DNA of 64,000 nucleotides from Ornithodoros turicata (taxonomy: Eukaryota > Arthropoda > Arachnida > Ixodida > Argasidae). The position numbers and the translations under genes are program-made. A model generated the notes under the pieces. The model was not told where the DNA came from, did not search any database, and was given only the letters and a program-made list of their open reading frames with translations. Shown here piece after piece: positions 20,252 to 31,139 of this stretch (position 1 is the stretch's first letter; each line of letters opens with the position of its first letter). The stretch spans positions 52,117,581 to 52,181,580 of the forward strand of contig NC_088203.1 of the NCBI RefSeq assembly GCF_037126465.1, in the 5' to 3' direction.

Positions 20252-21712
20252 GGGCGAGTACAGAATGAGGTCGTTCGCGTATTCCGATACGTCGATGACT
20301 ATCTGGTCGTTCTGAGGCACCAGGCTACCGAGCAGATGATGGAGTCAGTCCTAACATCGATACAGGAAGCCTTAAAGGAGCACAGAGGGCCATCAAAAAA
20401 AAAAAAAAATCACATTAAGACATCTGATGAAAGTGTGGGTGTCATTTTACCGAATAACGCGAAAGGTTTTGATGTGTGCAATTTGTTTCCCAGAGAAAAA
20501 CTCACATAAACATAGCTCCGCGCGTTCACCCTTCACTCGCCACTCCAGCTATAACGAGGATGAGGAGGTATGATGCCACGTCACCGATGACGGTATAAGG
20601 AGAACTCGTTGTGATTCGCCGGTCAGTGGGGGTCAGCGCCTTGTCCCTTTGCCGCCGTAAACTTGTTTTGCCGCTTCTCCCGGAGAATTGGGGATAGAAG
20701 GAGCGGCCGAACCATTACCGAGCAAGATTACCGAGCTTTATCAGAACCCCGAACAGCCGAGTAGCAGACGACAGCGGAGTAGCAGACAACATTTCTCTAG
20801 GCCAATCAGCGAGCGTTCTCCTTATAGCATCAGCGCGAGGTTCCAGGCAGATCACAGGCTGGTACTGCTCTTCACCACCGTTGCGCACGGTCGCTTTTTG
20901 CGGCATATTTTAAATTCGATTTCTGCGATAATTATGACTCTGTGGTGTAAATTACTTCGCATGGTGCATCTTACTGGCCTACTTAACAGTTATTAGGAAC
21001 AGTTTAACAGGAAGATTTTAAGTCTGACACTATGGTATCCGGAGTTGGAGGATAGAACCGCAAGAACCGTAGTTATTCCCTATATTCATAAAGTATCCAA
21101 TAAACTAAAAAAAAAATGTCTGGTCGTGCCTACGTCCGAGTTGCATTTTCGCCTCCAAAGAAACTCATTAAACTTTCTCGGCTGCTCAACAGCGTAGATC
21201 AAAAACCGAAGGGTTGCAAAAAGCAACACAGGAATCCGTACGTGGAATGCAGGCAGAACGTTGTCTACAAGATTCCACTTTCGTGCGGAATGTCATACGT
21301 AGGATAAAACAGGGCGCTGTGTGAACGACCGACTGCGGGAGCATTGGCTAAACTTCAAGAACTGCCGGGGTGGGTGGCTAGCGGAACACTGCAGGGGGTG
21401 TGGGTGTGAACCTGCGGTAACACAGTGTGTATTCATAGGAAGGAATCCACACAGAACCGCTAGGGAGGATTATAGAGGCCCAAACAATTAAGGATTTGGG
21501 TCAGGCCTGTGACAGTGTTCCTTCCATTGCTTTATCTGATAGGGAGCTGACATACCTCGACCCGTGTAAAAGTAGAAAGAACCGGCAGGTGGCCAGGAGC
21601 GTTTAAGCAGCTGATGCGATAAGTTTCATTAAAGTGTTGGAAGTTAACGCATGTGTTGTGTTCCTTTCTTATGTCCTCGTCTTTATAGCGTTCAGCAGCA
21701 ATATGGTCTCAT
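20252..21712 (+). mobile_element. Penelope-like element 2, 5'-truncated, plus strand
   Basis: Starts inside RT with EVVRVFRYVDDYLVVLRHQA (20266 on), continues to EALKEHRGP and an A-run (20397-20410). After an unrelated-looking stretch (about 20510-21030) it resumes with RTARTVVIPYIHKVSNKL-like sequence and the GIY-YIG region (NVVYKIPLSCGMSYVG at 21250-21303). It ends near tgaagcattaaagtgttggaag-type 3' sequence at about 21630-21710. Closely related to element 1 on the other strand. Confidence 0.82.
20266..21605 (+). pseudogene. Penelope-like RT/GIY-YIG, second copy
   Basis: RT core YVDDYLVVL is clear at about 20287. The GIY-YIG domain is recognisable between 21200 and 21480: VECRQNVVYKIPLSCGMSYV, then a stop at 21305 where copy 1 has GQTGR, then CVNDRLREHW in another frame. 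The middle, about 20510-21030, does not match copy 1 and contains a short inverted pair (tataaggagaac at 20593 and gttctccttata at 20814), so it may be a small insertion. Several frameshifts. Nothing functional expected. Confidence 0.75.
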
Positions 21713-22130
21713 ACCAACAAGCCCAAATTTCGTCACTCTTTCACATTCGAGCTTCTCTAGGCACTCCACAGCTAATAAGGGGAGCTGCTCTAAAATGTCG
21801 TTTTGTGATGGGTCGGGGACACGTTAGAATGGCCTTCTCAAGTCTCTCCAGGAGTGCTGCTTGTGATGAGACCTGCATTTGGATTCTCTTCAAAATTTTT
21901 AACGTTTTTTCCTCTGGTGCAGTAAAACAAGCATCGCACCATAAGCTTCGTTAGCTGATGTCACCTATTCCACAGTGCATACCCTACACAATATCACCAT
22001 CTTTTTTGGAGTGCTGAACGTCAGATGTACACAGACTGCAGTTTTATAACGTGTGAATGGGAAACACAGCATGCACCATTTACATGTTGAATGTTAGGCA
22101 GAATAGGAGTTTAGGACTCTGAGTGCCTCT
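21713..22130. other. Unassigned spacer
   Basis: No recognisable feature between Penelope copy 2 and gypsy 2. Confidence 0.4.
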
Positions 22131-22139
22131 CTCCCTTCA

Positions 22140-24470
22140 GAGTCCTTTTGCCAAACCACCGCACCTAAACCATGAGGTGATGCGTCAGATGAGATAAAGA
22201 GCGACTTTGCTTCGTCATAGAGCCAAAACCGTGCACGAGCTCACTAGATTCTTCAGCCTTGCAGAGGCTTCTCTGTGCATTGTGTCCCATTTCCAAACTT
22301 TGTCTTTCGCGAGGAGCTCGTAAGGATCACTGGCTACCGAAGCCCTGTCCGGTAAAAATTTGTCCTAGAAAGCCAGTAACACAAGAAACGACTGAGGCTC
22401 CGTTTTCGACGTTGGTTCTGGTGCATCTAGAAGAGCCTGAACTTTCTCCTGTGTCGTGTGGACACCTTCAGCATCGATTCGATGCCCCAGGTAACATCAT
22501 GAACAGCGAACTGACACTTGGATTTTTTTGTCGCAGAGTAGCCTTTTCCAGTCGTTCAAGAACTTCCTTGACACTCAAATCGTGTTCCTGTCGGGTGCTT
22601 CCAACAATGACCACGTCATCTAGATTCACGTGGGTTCCAGGGATTCCGGCAAGTACAGTCTTCATGTATCTTTGAAAAATTGCCGGCGCTGCGGACACAC
22701 CAAAAGGAAGTCGATGTACAGCATACAATCATTTCAACATGTTGATAGTCAAAATCTGGGTCGTTTGCGGAGTTACGCGCAGCTGCTGGTAGGCTTATGC
22801 GGAGATCCAAGGTTGAAAAAACTGTTCCTCCCTGCAGGTTAGTCAGGATTTCACTTGCAGAGGGCAAAGGAAACGATGCCTTAGATGGCGTTGATGGTCG
22901 TTTTATAGTCTACGCACAACCTAATGCCACCGTCTTTCTTACGGACGATTACAACCGGTGTTGGCCTGTCTGAATGATGCACTGGTGATATGGAGCCACG
23001 ACTTTCCCAGTCCTTGAGCTCCTGCTCCACTGCTCTTTGCAATGCAAAAGGTACTGGGCGAGCTTTTCGAAACCGTGGCACCGCGTCGGCCGTAGCGCTA
23101 TTCCAACGGGGGGTCCCTTGTGCCCTTCTCCAGAGTCCGCGAAGACCGATGCATGTTCACTCAACATGGTCTCCAACTTGCTTAGTGGAGGCTCCATCTG
23201 GTTGATAACTTCCAGCTTGGTTTCAAGTGGCTTGAACCAGTTCCAGCTCCAACCGTTGCCGCGGACAATCAGAAGTGGCAGAAGACAGTCCTTGGATTTC
23301 CGCCTTACGCGCACAAGGGCAGATCCCAACAAGGGCATACTTTCTCCAGACCAGGTCTGCAAGTTGATGTTGTCCTGCTGAAGTCTGGGTGGGCTCCTGG
23401 TCCAAGTTTGTGGGTAGGTGGCTTCACTGATAAGTGTGTAGGTGCACCCGGAATCCACTTCAAACGGTCCACTTCAAACTGTCGCCCATGCACTTGCAGT
23501 GTGATGTTGAATTTTGGAAAAGTGTCCTGCACCGAGTTTACATGGTGCAAGGTGTAAAGACCTCTTCAACATGATGAGTCTTTTTTGGGTCTGACTTCCG
23601 TTGGCAACTCGAGCGACATGCCTTCCGGATATCACCTGTTTTGCCACACCCATGGCAGACAGTTGACTTGATGGGACATTCGGTGTGCTTATGCAGCCCC
23701 AAGCACCGATAGCAGTTCTCGTTTTTTGGCTTTCCTTTTTTGCCTTTTGCTGCGGTGGCTGCTTGCCAAGGTCGACGACCTCGGTCTTTCCGTCCGTGGC
23801 ATGCACTTTGGCGTCTGCCTCCCGGGAACGAAGTCGCGCCTGCTGATGGGCGGCCGCCTCCGCTGCTTTAGCCGTAGTATAGGCGTTTTTGAACGTTACG
23901 TTCCGCTCACTTAGCAGTCGTTACTGCAAATGCGTGTCCCTCAGTTCGCAGACGAACCTGTCTCGCAGCATCACATCTAGTGGTAAACACGTGGACGGAG
24001 CCCGGGTCACTGGAACAGGTACTGCAGCGGATGAACCTGGAGCTGCTGATATAACCGGAGCGGTGGAGGCGTCTGACTCGGTCGATGTGGCGGTAGGCGC
24101 GACGGCCTCACGAACAACGACGGATGACGGTGGCTCACCAAAATTACACTCTTTCAAAGCGTCTTCAACGCAGACACATAGTCGTCGATAGATTCACCGG
24201 GTTGCTGGTCCCTCTGGTAGAAATGCGAGCGTCCCACTAATTCTGAGGGCTTAGATTCGAAGTGTTCGTTGAGAAGTTCGACCATTTCGGCGTAGGGAAC
24301 TTCCCGAGTCGTTCGCGGTAAGATGATGCCTCACATAATTGCTTAGACGTCCTCTTCGCAAAACGAGAGCAGCAAGGCTCGCTTCTTGTCGTCACTCTGA
24401 ATCTCGTTGGCTTCACTGTAAAATTCGAACCTGTCACGCCACGCCGACCAGTTTGTACGAACTTTATGGG
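22140..24470 (-). pseudogene. gypsy 2 gag-pol, heavily frameshifted
   Basis: gag: FYSEANEIQSDDKKRALLLS near 24400 and FYQRDQQPGESIDDYVSALK near 24200, a zinc-knuckle region near 23640 (CHGCGKTGDIRKAC), then protease DSGCTYTLISEATY at 23455. RT: VPFALQRAVEQELKDW and VVIVRKKDGGIRLCVDYK at 23030-22890, FSTLDLR near 22810, LPFGVSAAPAIFQRYM near 22690, and VNLDDVVIVG near 22620 in place of the usual Y-x-DD. RNase H start (SLFISSDASPHGLGAVVWQK) near 22190. At least six frame changes. It belongs to the K02A2.6-like group by motif appearance. Confidence 0.8.
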
Positions 24471-24530
24471 GTCATACCGTGCTGTGGGCCGTATCTGCAG
24501 GGTTCTTGTGGAGTTACCTCGTCGCCAGTG

Positions 24531-24745
24531 TTGACTTTTGTCTCTGATAGCCCTGGGAGGTGACGTAGAAGAGTGATGCCAAGGGATTTAACGGCTTTAT
24601 TTCCATGCGGCAACGGCCGCCATCATTGCACACACCAACAATGACAGGGCATTAGATCCAAGAGTGCTCCGGACGCGTCACACACAAAGCTGCAACGATT
24701 GCGCTCTGTAATGTGGTCTGTAAAAACGATTGGTCGAGATTTGAG
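24531..24745 (-). repeat. Probable 5' LTR of gypsy 2
   Basis: Ends with ACA just before the putative primer-binding site and contains AATAAA (ggaaataaagccgttaaatc on the minus strand). The start is not fixed because no second LTR copy is in the window. Confidence 0.5.
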
Positions 24746-24759
24746 CCATTTCACCCACT

Positions 24760-27540
24760 ACCATCACAGCGCCGAAAGCACCAGAAGTGCGCTGAGGATC
24801 GGCTGGCGTAGCATGAGTGGTTCATTAAATTTTGCTGCGTTTGAGAAATCGCTGGAGAAATAATGTGTGTGTGTGTTTCTATCTTTTCTCGGCTATCGTA
24901 CTCTTTGCGGCACCCTTCTACTCCTTTCAAGTAGTTTGGATGGTTTCTACTGTGGACAGTTTTGCATTTGCAGTGGCTTCGGGAAGTTTTGGGTGATCGG
25001 TTTGAACTGTTTGGAGGGTGAAACTTGCCGCCCACTCTGAAAAGGCAGACATCTCCTCGTTTTTTCAGTACACCGTCCCCTATACGGCAACTTGAGGCTT
25101 GTGTTGTGTTTGTATATTCCAGGCTCAGAACAATTGCTTTCCGTCTCGTAAAATGTGCTCTGTGATTTGTGCTTGCGCTGAAAGTGTGGTACGTGGCACG
25201 CAGCAGCTATAGTTGCTGCAGCCGCGAGCTAACGTGCGCAGAGTCAGGGAACACAGGCAGGCTGGTGAATGGTGATGGAACGCCGTATGAGCTGTGCGTC
25301 GTGCTATGGGCTCTTCTGGCGTTTGTCCCGTTTACTTGTGGGTTGCATTTCATCTGCACGTTGCAAAATATGAACGCCAACCAAAAGAATCACTAAACCT
25401 CTTCTTTTATGTTAAACTTATTTTGTTGCTTGTTTCATCTTTTGCAGCCGGGAATTTGAAAAATAGCGTTGCACTTTTGCTGTTGTCTACATAATTGATT
25501 CACTGTTAAGAAAGAACTTGCATCACGCCAGCACGACGCATGGAAAAAAAGTAGCAAGTCTTCACATAATAGATGCACAACCAAATATAAATAATCCTTG
25601 TAAAGTAGAATTAAACCTAGCTCACTGATAACAGCACATTGAATAGTTTGTAGTGGTTCAGCAGATACCAGCATGGTGAAAAAAAAAAAAAAAACTACAA
25701 ACTGCATCACGTGGGAGCTGCGTTTGCGCCGTACAACACCAAATCATCAGCGACAAAACAACAAAATGCTTAAGCAGTCCCACAAAATATTTACTAAATT
25801 GTTTTATTACACTTCTGTGCACTCTACTTGATGGCCTATTTTATACTTTTTCATATGAGTATAAAACTGTTGGCTAGCATTAGGTACATGTTTACAAACT
25901 GACAAAGCTATTTTCGTTTCCTTATTTTCACCTTGTAACTGCGAAATAATACTTAATAAGTCAACCAATACTCGTCAACCAGCACTGCCATTCTTTCTCG
26001 ACTGAGAGCACTAGAAGTCTGATCTGTGGTGTAATAGATAACGCGGTGCACTCTGGCTTTCGGTACACCATCTTTTCTGCTTTAGACAGCGTTGTTGGTC
26101 CGAGACACGGGGCACCTCCAGGCCCGGTGCAATCACACCAACAGCACTGTGCCTAGAGCCAGCCCTGTATGAGACAGATACACTGTGAACACTCCGGAAG
26201 TATTTGTAGTAAAACATGCTGTCAAATTGCTTGTCAGAAACTTGCAGAAACGTGACATAAAGTAGCAAATTTCAGAAGCAGGAAAATAACCTGCAGGAAA
26301 AACATTCAGAGCACTTTTATACTTTCAGAAAAGGTAAATGTCATGATTTTCATGAATTCAGATTTGAAGGTGACACATCTTACATTCCTCGAGTCTGAGG
26401 AAAACGACACGTACGAGAAACACAACTGGACGACACAAAACTATGTCCGTGTGGTTTTCCACATAATGAAGGAAATGTTACCACTCTCCAATGTACACCA
26501 GCTTGCTTGTGCCCTTTTATTTTGTTTTGCCTTATTTGTTCCACAGGCAATAGTCTCCTATCCGAGCAAGCACATTTGCAGTACTAGAGTGTCCACGTCA
26601 GGAAATGACACTGGGGATCTTGAATTGGGACACTCTAATTGAGCGCTGCTAACTTTTCCACGGTGCACAATATACCAGACAATGGAGATAAAAGAAAAAG
26701 CAAAGTTGTGTGTTGAGTGAAGTTACTGCATGCAAGGGTATATTCGACAACATTGCATCGCAAAATAACATTACGCGGTGCATACCCTCCCAAAGAAGTC
26801 AGGAACTTCCGTTCTAATCCTCCCCATAGAAAGCCTCGAGTCTGAGAACGGACGCGACGACAAAAGATTCAGGAACTCATTTACTCATGTTACCCTGAAA
26901 GCCCACGCCGACTGGCTCGTCAAAATTCTCCTAGCTACCAAAGTGTATCCCTTTCTTCGATACATTTTTTTGTCGTGATTTTATGCAACACTATGCACAC
27001 AAATATCCCTTAAATTAAGGCACTGGACATTTCACTGTCAGGATAATAGTGTACAGTACATAATTCATGGCTTCAAACAATTTTGAAACCTAGACACACA
27101 GATTTCGGAAAGGTACCTGGCCTTTGCACCAGTGGCGGTCCCACAGGAAGATTGGTCTTCTCCCTAAAACCAGTCGTGCCCTATTTTTCAGAACCTCTGT
27201 CCTCAAATTTTGAAATTCCTTCAACACGGTCAAACGTGGTAGAACATTGCACATCAACCAACACACTCTTTTAATCTTGCAAGAAAAAAAAAGTTATTTA
27301 ACTGGCATCAGCTGGAACCCCAGAAAAGTGTGTTTGCGGCCGTAATGAGTTGTACGTCACACACCACACACTCTACTGCATAGCATAGCAGACTATCTCA
27401 CCGCTAAAAACGTCAGCTGGGACTGCCACTGGTTTCTACTGATTTAATGTTGGTGAGATTTTATCTTGCAAAATGCAGAGTGGTAATCAGTGGTGTACAC
27501 CTGACCCACACTTTTCACTTCAATAAAATTAGTAACTTCC
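24760..27540. other. 2.8 kb without recognised genes
   Basis: Six-frame reading shows only short frames without motifs. Contains an A-run at 25680-25694, a (tg) run at 24863-24873 and AT-rich stretches around 25800 and 26990-27080. May hold old repeats I cannot name. Confidence 0.45.
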
Positions 27541-29767
27541 TCAACATTGCTTACCTATCTGTAGTTGTTGCTTCACTGCCCTGTCTGCTAAATCTTTGTC
27601 AACCAGCCATGTCAGTATTTTGAGCTTCTTTTCTGACCCAGGGAGTCTCGAGAAGGGCACCAACATCGAAGCTTGTTTTCGCTTTTTGGTAAGGCCAATC
27701 ACCGTGTTTCCTGCTCTCTTTGGCCGACCTCGCTGCTTCATGGCGGGCGGTACACGAATTTGTGAAAGGCGACAACCAGAAGAGGATGCTTGAGTGGTGC
27801 AGTCACCTTGGTCGGCTTCACTGCGCTGTCCTCTTGCTTGAACAGGCTGTAGGGTATCTAACATGAGACCTTCTTCATGTGGTGCAGTAGTGCTGTGCGT
27901 AGTCAGCGGCAGATCCTCTATTGTTTCATGTGATGCAGGAGGTACGTGGCTTTCGACATCTGATTCAAACGTTATGTTTGTGACCGGCACCGAATGTTCT
28001 GCAAGCTTATGTTGGTTATTATCTGTCACCAGACCATCACTGGCTCTGTGTGATCCTTGTTCAGCATTGGGACTTGGTGCTGAATGGAGTTCACCCACGT
28101 CGCACTCAAGAGTGCCACTATCCCACTTTTTCTTGAGATCAAGCAGCACTTTCATTTCCTCAAACATATTCATTGCCAGTGGCTTCCGAAGCAAGAGACG
28201 CCAAGTCTTTGGTCACTTGTAATGCTTTTTTGAATTTTTCGTGCTGAGAGAGGCATCTCAGGGCCTTTGGTGAGCACCTGGTGACTGTGCACTGCGTTTC
28301 GGGAAGTTCATGTGAATGGAGTAGCCCCCGGTTCTTGTGAAATAACTCTAATGTCCTTCTTCTGTGACAAAGGTGGATGTCAAATAGGTCTTTACCTTCC
28401 AAGGACCGTGCAGCAAATATATGGTGGCATGGTAACATCATGGACCTTCTTAAAGAACATGTGCAGCTGCTTGCTGTGACCAAAATATATCCACTCGAAG
28501 AGGATGACACATGATAGGTGCCGTCATTCGCAGGAGGCAGCTTGGAGTTCTTTTGCCGTTCCAAATGCTTTGCTACAAAAGAAAACGCGTACGACGAGAA
28601 ATGCTCATGGTACTTCTGCTATGCCTCGCTCTGAAACAGCATGACTGGCCTTTTGTGTACTGCCTGTGCGGCCTTGTGATCAGCTTCACCATTCAGTGGT
28701 GCAAGCACTGCAAAAAGCCCTTCTGCGAATTGATCGAGAGTGCTGTGCCGCTTTATCACTGATTTGAGCTTTGCATTGGATTCTCACCTATTATTCGTAG
28801 TTTTAAGAAAGCTGGACTTGAAAAATTCGGGTCCCAGTGACCATTAATTCCTTATTGGCCGCCAGTTTGCCCCAAAATAGTCCATCACTGGCTTCGGAGC
28901 CACATCTTCCAGTTTCTGCAGCAGGTTGTCGTATTGTGGCGGGTCTTTAGCCCATACCATGGCTTGCAGCAATTGCAGGCCGATGTTACGTTGGCTAGAA
29001 GATATTCCCATTCCAACTTATTTCTCTCGGGAATGTCCTGAGTGCATGGAATATGCATATCAACACGTTTGCTTCAGGGAACTCTTGCTTCAGTATATCA
29101 CGCTCCATCCGGTCTTTATCTGCCATTCCACAAGCCGTTTGGGTCCAGGATAGGTTTGTTTCCTTAAACTTGTGTAGGAACCACGTCAGGCTCTCGGCAT
29201 CTTCTGAGCAGAGTATTCCAACAGCCATGATCTCGCTTTTGCCGTTTCCATCTTCAATATGGACGAGGAAGGCAGGTGCCCGAATCTTCAACAGCTTGTA
29301 GGTGGCGTCAATGCCAAGAAACTCGGGGTATGCAGCCATTTGGGACCTCATTCTTGCATTTGAGCTGCACATGCCTTTCAGCACGTCATTTTCTGCAAAG
29401 ATGTGGCTGTCGCATCCTGCAGAACAGAGTAATACGCTGTTACAGTAATGACGGAGCAAGTACAAAGCATTTCCTCTCCAATGCTGAAAGTTTTGATGAC
29501 ACAGATATTGAAACACATTACCATATTTTACCTGGAGCACCTGTGTCGTCTTTTCTATGCCGGACGTTCTGGTGAAGCGAGCGCTCTCTTTATGTTGTCA
29601 ATATCTTTCATGGTGACAATTTTCCTTATCCTTTCTTGAACACCAACGCTCGACCATTTCTCAACGACACGATCGAGGTCGTTAGGCAAGAAAATTACGT
29701 TAACATAGTGCAACGATGCTTTGTTGTGCCACCTCAGGAGAAATTTATACAGTTTAGTAGAGCTCAT
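27541..29767 (-). pseudogene. ZSWIM-type MULE transposase with an intron, decayed
   Basis: Exon 1 (from 29767): FLLRWHNKASLHYVNVIFLP, VVEKWSSVGVQERIRKIVTM. A 115-bp intron (29417-29531) has donor CAG|GTAAAA and acceptor ttctgcag|GA. Exon 2 (from 29416): CDSHIFAENDVLKGMC, EFLGIDATYKLLKIRAP (first D), MADKDRMERDILKQEFPEAN (second D), VLICIFHALRTFPREI. Then a degraded stretch and the SWIM zinc finger at about 28460 (CTCSLRRSMMLPCHH, C-x-C-x8-C-x-H). The final part (28194-27541) is acidic/charged with an AT-hook-like MKQRGRPKRAG. The ZSWIM3/MULE family are Mutator-like transposases or domesticated relatives. A one-base shift in exon 1 and stops between 28995 and 28564 disrupt the frame. Confidence 0.75.
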
Positions 29768-30082
29768 TTGAGAAGTTGTTAGTGCACTTTATACAGCAGA
29801 AACATTTGGTACAAAATAAAAGCGTAGTACGATTGTAGTTGTTGCTATGAAACCCGCTGTGATGCTCACCGTTGCGCACCGGTATAAAATGTGGCCTTTC
29901 TCAGCTCGGTGAATCTGAGTTTACGTTATTTGAGCATCTCCCACATAATTGTCACGTTTGGTTGCACTGCATTTCACGTGACTGTTTACCAGACAGATCG
30001 TCCTCCTTAGATGGGCCCCTCAGACGATGCACTCTGACTGCTTCAATCATTTAGTGCGAGGACATTTCATCCTCGCCTTACA

Positions 30083-30262
30083 GTCACCTTCAATAGCTTC
30101 CCTGAGGCAGATATGACTGCTAGCCATCAAGCGAAAAGATGAAATTCAATGCTGACAAAGCAAAGGAGTGTTCACGGCACTTCGAAGAAACTGATTTTGA
30201 CATAGACATGCCAAATGGAAGACTGGGCATCTATGAATTTGCTGTGCCATCAGACTTCACAT
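30083..30262 (+). pseudogene. THAP domain fragment
   Basis: Reads VTFNSFPEAD, then after one frame change LAIKRKDEIQC, and after another KECSRHFEETDF (C-x2-H) and EFAVPSDFT, the closing AVPSxF box. The N-terminal C-x4-C pair is missing or unrecognisable. It is unlike the three other THAP domains in the window in detail. Probably a remnant of another P-type element or THAP gene. No transposase body follows. Confidence 0.6.
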
Positions 30263-30589
30263 TCAAGAAAGAGAAGACGCTCATATAGGACGCTATAGAA
30301 GCCCGCTCATATTCGAAACATTGAAAGTGTATCTGAAGTATGCGAAGCACCTTGTAATTTGTCAGGGGGTACTGTGCATCACCGCTATGTTTCTTCTCAT
30401 GGGTCATCATGAGGCACCTCACGCCAGTGATATGGATTTGATGAAACAAATCGGATTCAAGTCAACTCTTTATTTTCGGGAAGCAAATGAAATCATTTTA
30501 TATATACAGAATTATAGTTTTTTCTGTATTTATTTATTTCTTCTCTTACGCAACAGCCCCTTACGAGATTACTGTGGCGGGGATAAGTA

Positions 30590-31122
30590 AGCAATAAGTA
30601 CAGCATACAAAAAGAAAAATTAAAAAGCACACACCATATAACAACACGTACTCAGGTCGCGAAAACATCCGTTGGGCTGAATTTTCCTGTGATGATCAAT
30701 CTCGATGAGATGTACGATGGAGGTTCCAAGTAATTAGAGGAGGTTCCTTTGTCATATACTAATTTTATCATTAATGATCTTATCTAAAAATTGCAAACTT
30801 AACTGTTGTCTCCTTGTCGACAAACTATCCTAACCTAATGACTTTATCTCGCTTGTACTAACATCAATGGAACTCATCTAGCCGCAATATTTTGAACCCT
30901 CTCTAGTTCCTGAATTAAAAACATTTCGTGCGGATCCCATACTGTACATGCACACTCCAAAGTAGGGCGAATCATAGTAATGTATGCATCCCTTTTAACT
31001 CCAGTACTAGGATCTTTCTTGCTTATTTGCCTTTCTTCATGCCAGATGAAATCCCATTTCAAATCCGGGTTTGTCAAATCCTGTGCAAAATCCAGAAATT
31101 TAGGGAATTTGGTAGAAAACAT
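30590..31122 (-). pseudogene. LINE reverse-transcriptase 3' fragment
   Basis: Minus strand reads AYITMIRPTLECACTVWDPH and ELERVQNIAARxM, the thumb/connection region typical of Jockey/CR1-type LINE ORF2, then SLSTRRQQLSLQFLDKIIN. The catalytic core is absent, and the sequence from 31120 rightward is unrelated. A 5'-truncated old insertion. Confidence 0.65.
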
Positions 31123-31139
31123 GGCCAGGTGGTCAACTT

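Larger units (their letters stand above)
22130..24750 (-). mobile_element. Ty3/gypsy retrotransposon 2, 3'-truncated
   Basis: Order on the minus strand: LTR, gag, protease, RT, then RNase H ending near 22130. Integrase and the 3' LTR are missing. A probable primer-binding region (ctggcgacgaggtaactcc on the minus strand, ending about 24510) follows an LTR-like end (aaaagtcaaca). Confidence 0.78.

Noticed and set aside
20405..20420. CTGATGAAAG near Penelope copy 2 as a hammerhead
   Set aside because: No paired stem II and no GAAA-stem III-GTC arrangement.
26343..26642. Small secreted or membrane protein
   Set aside because: A hydrophobic stretch exists, but no signal-peptide start, splice context or homologous feature supports it.
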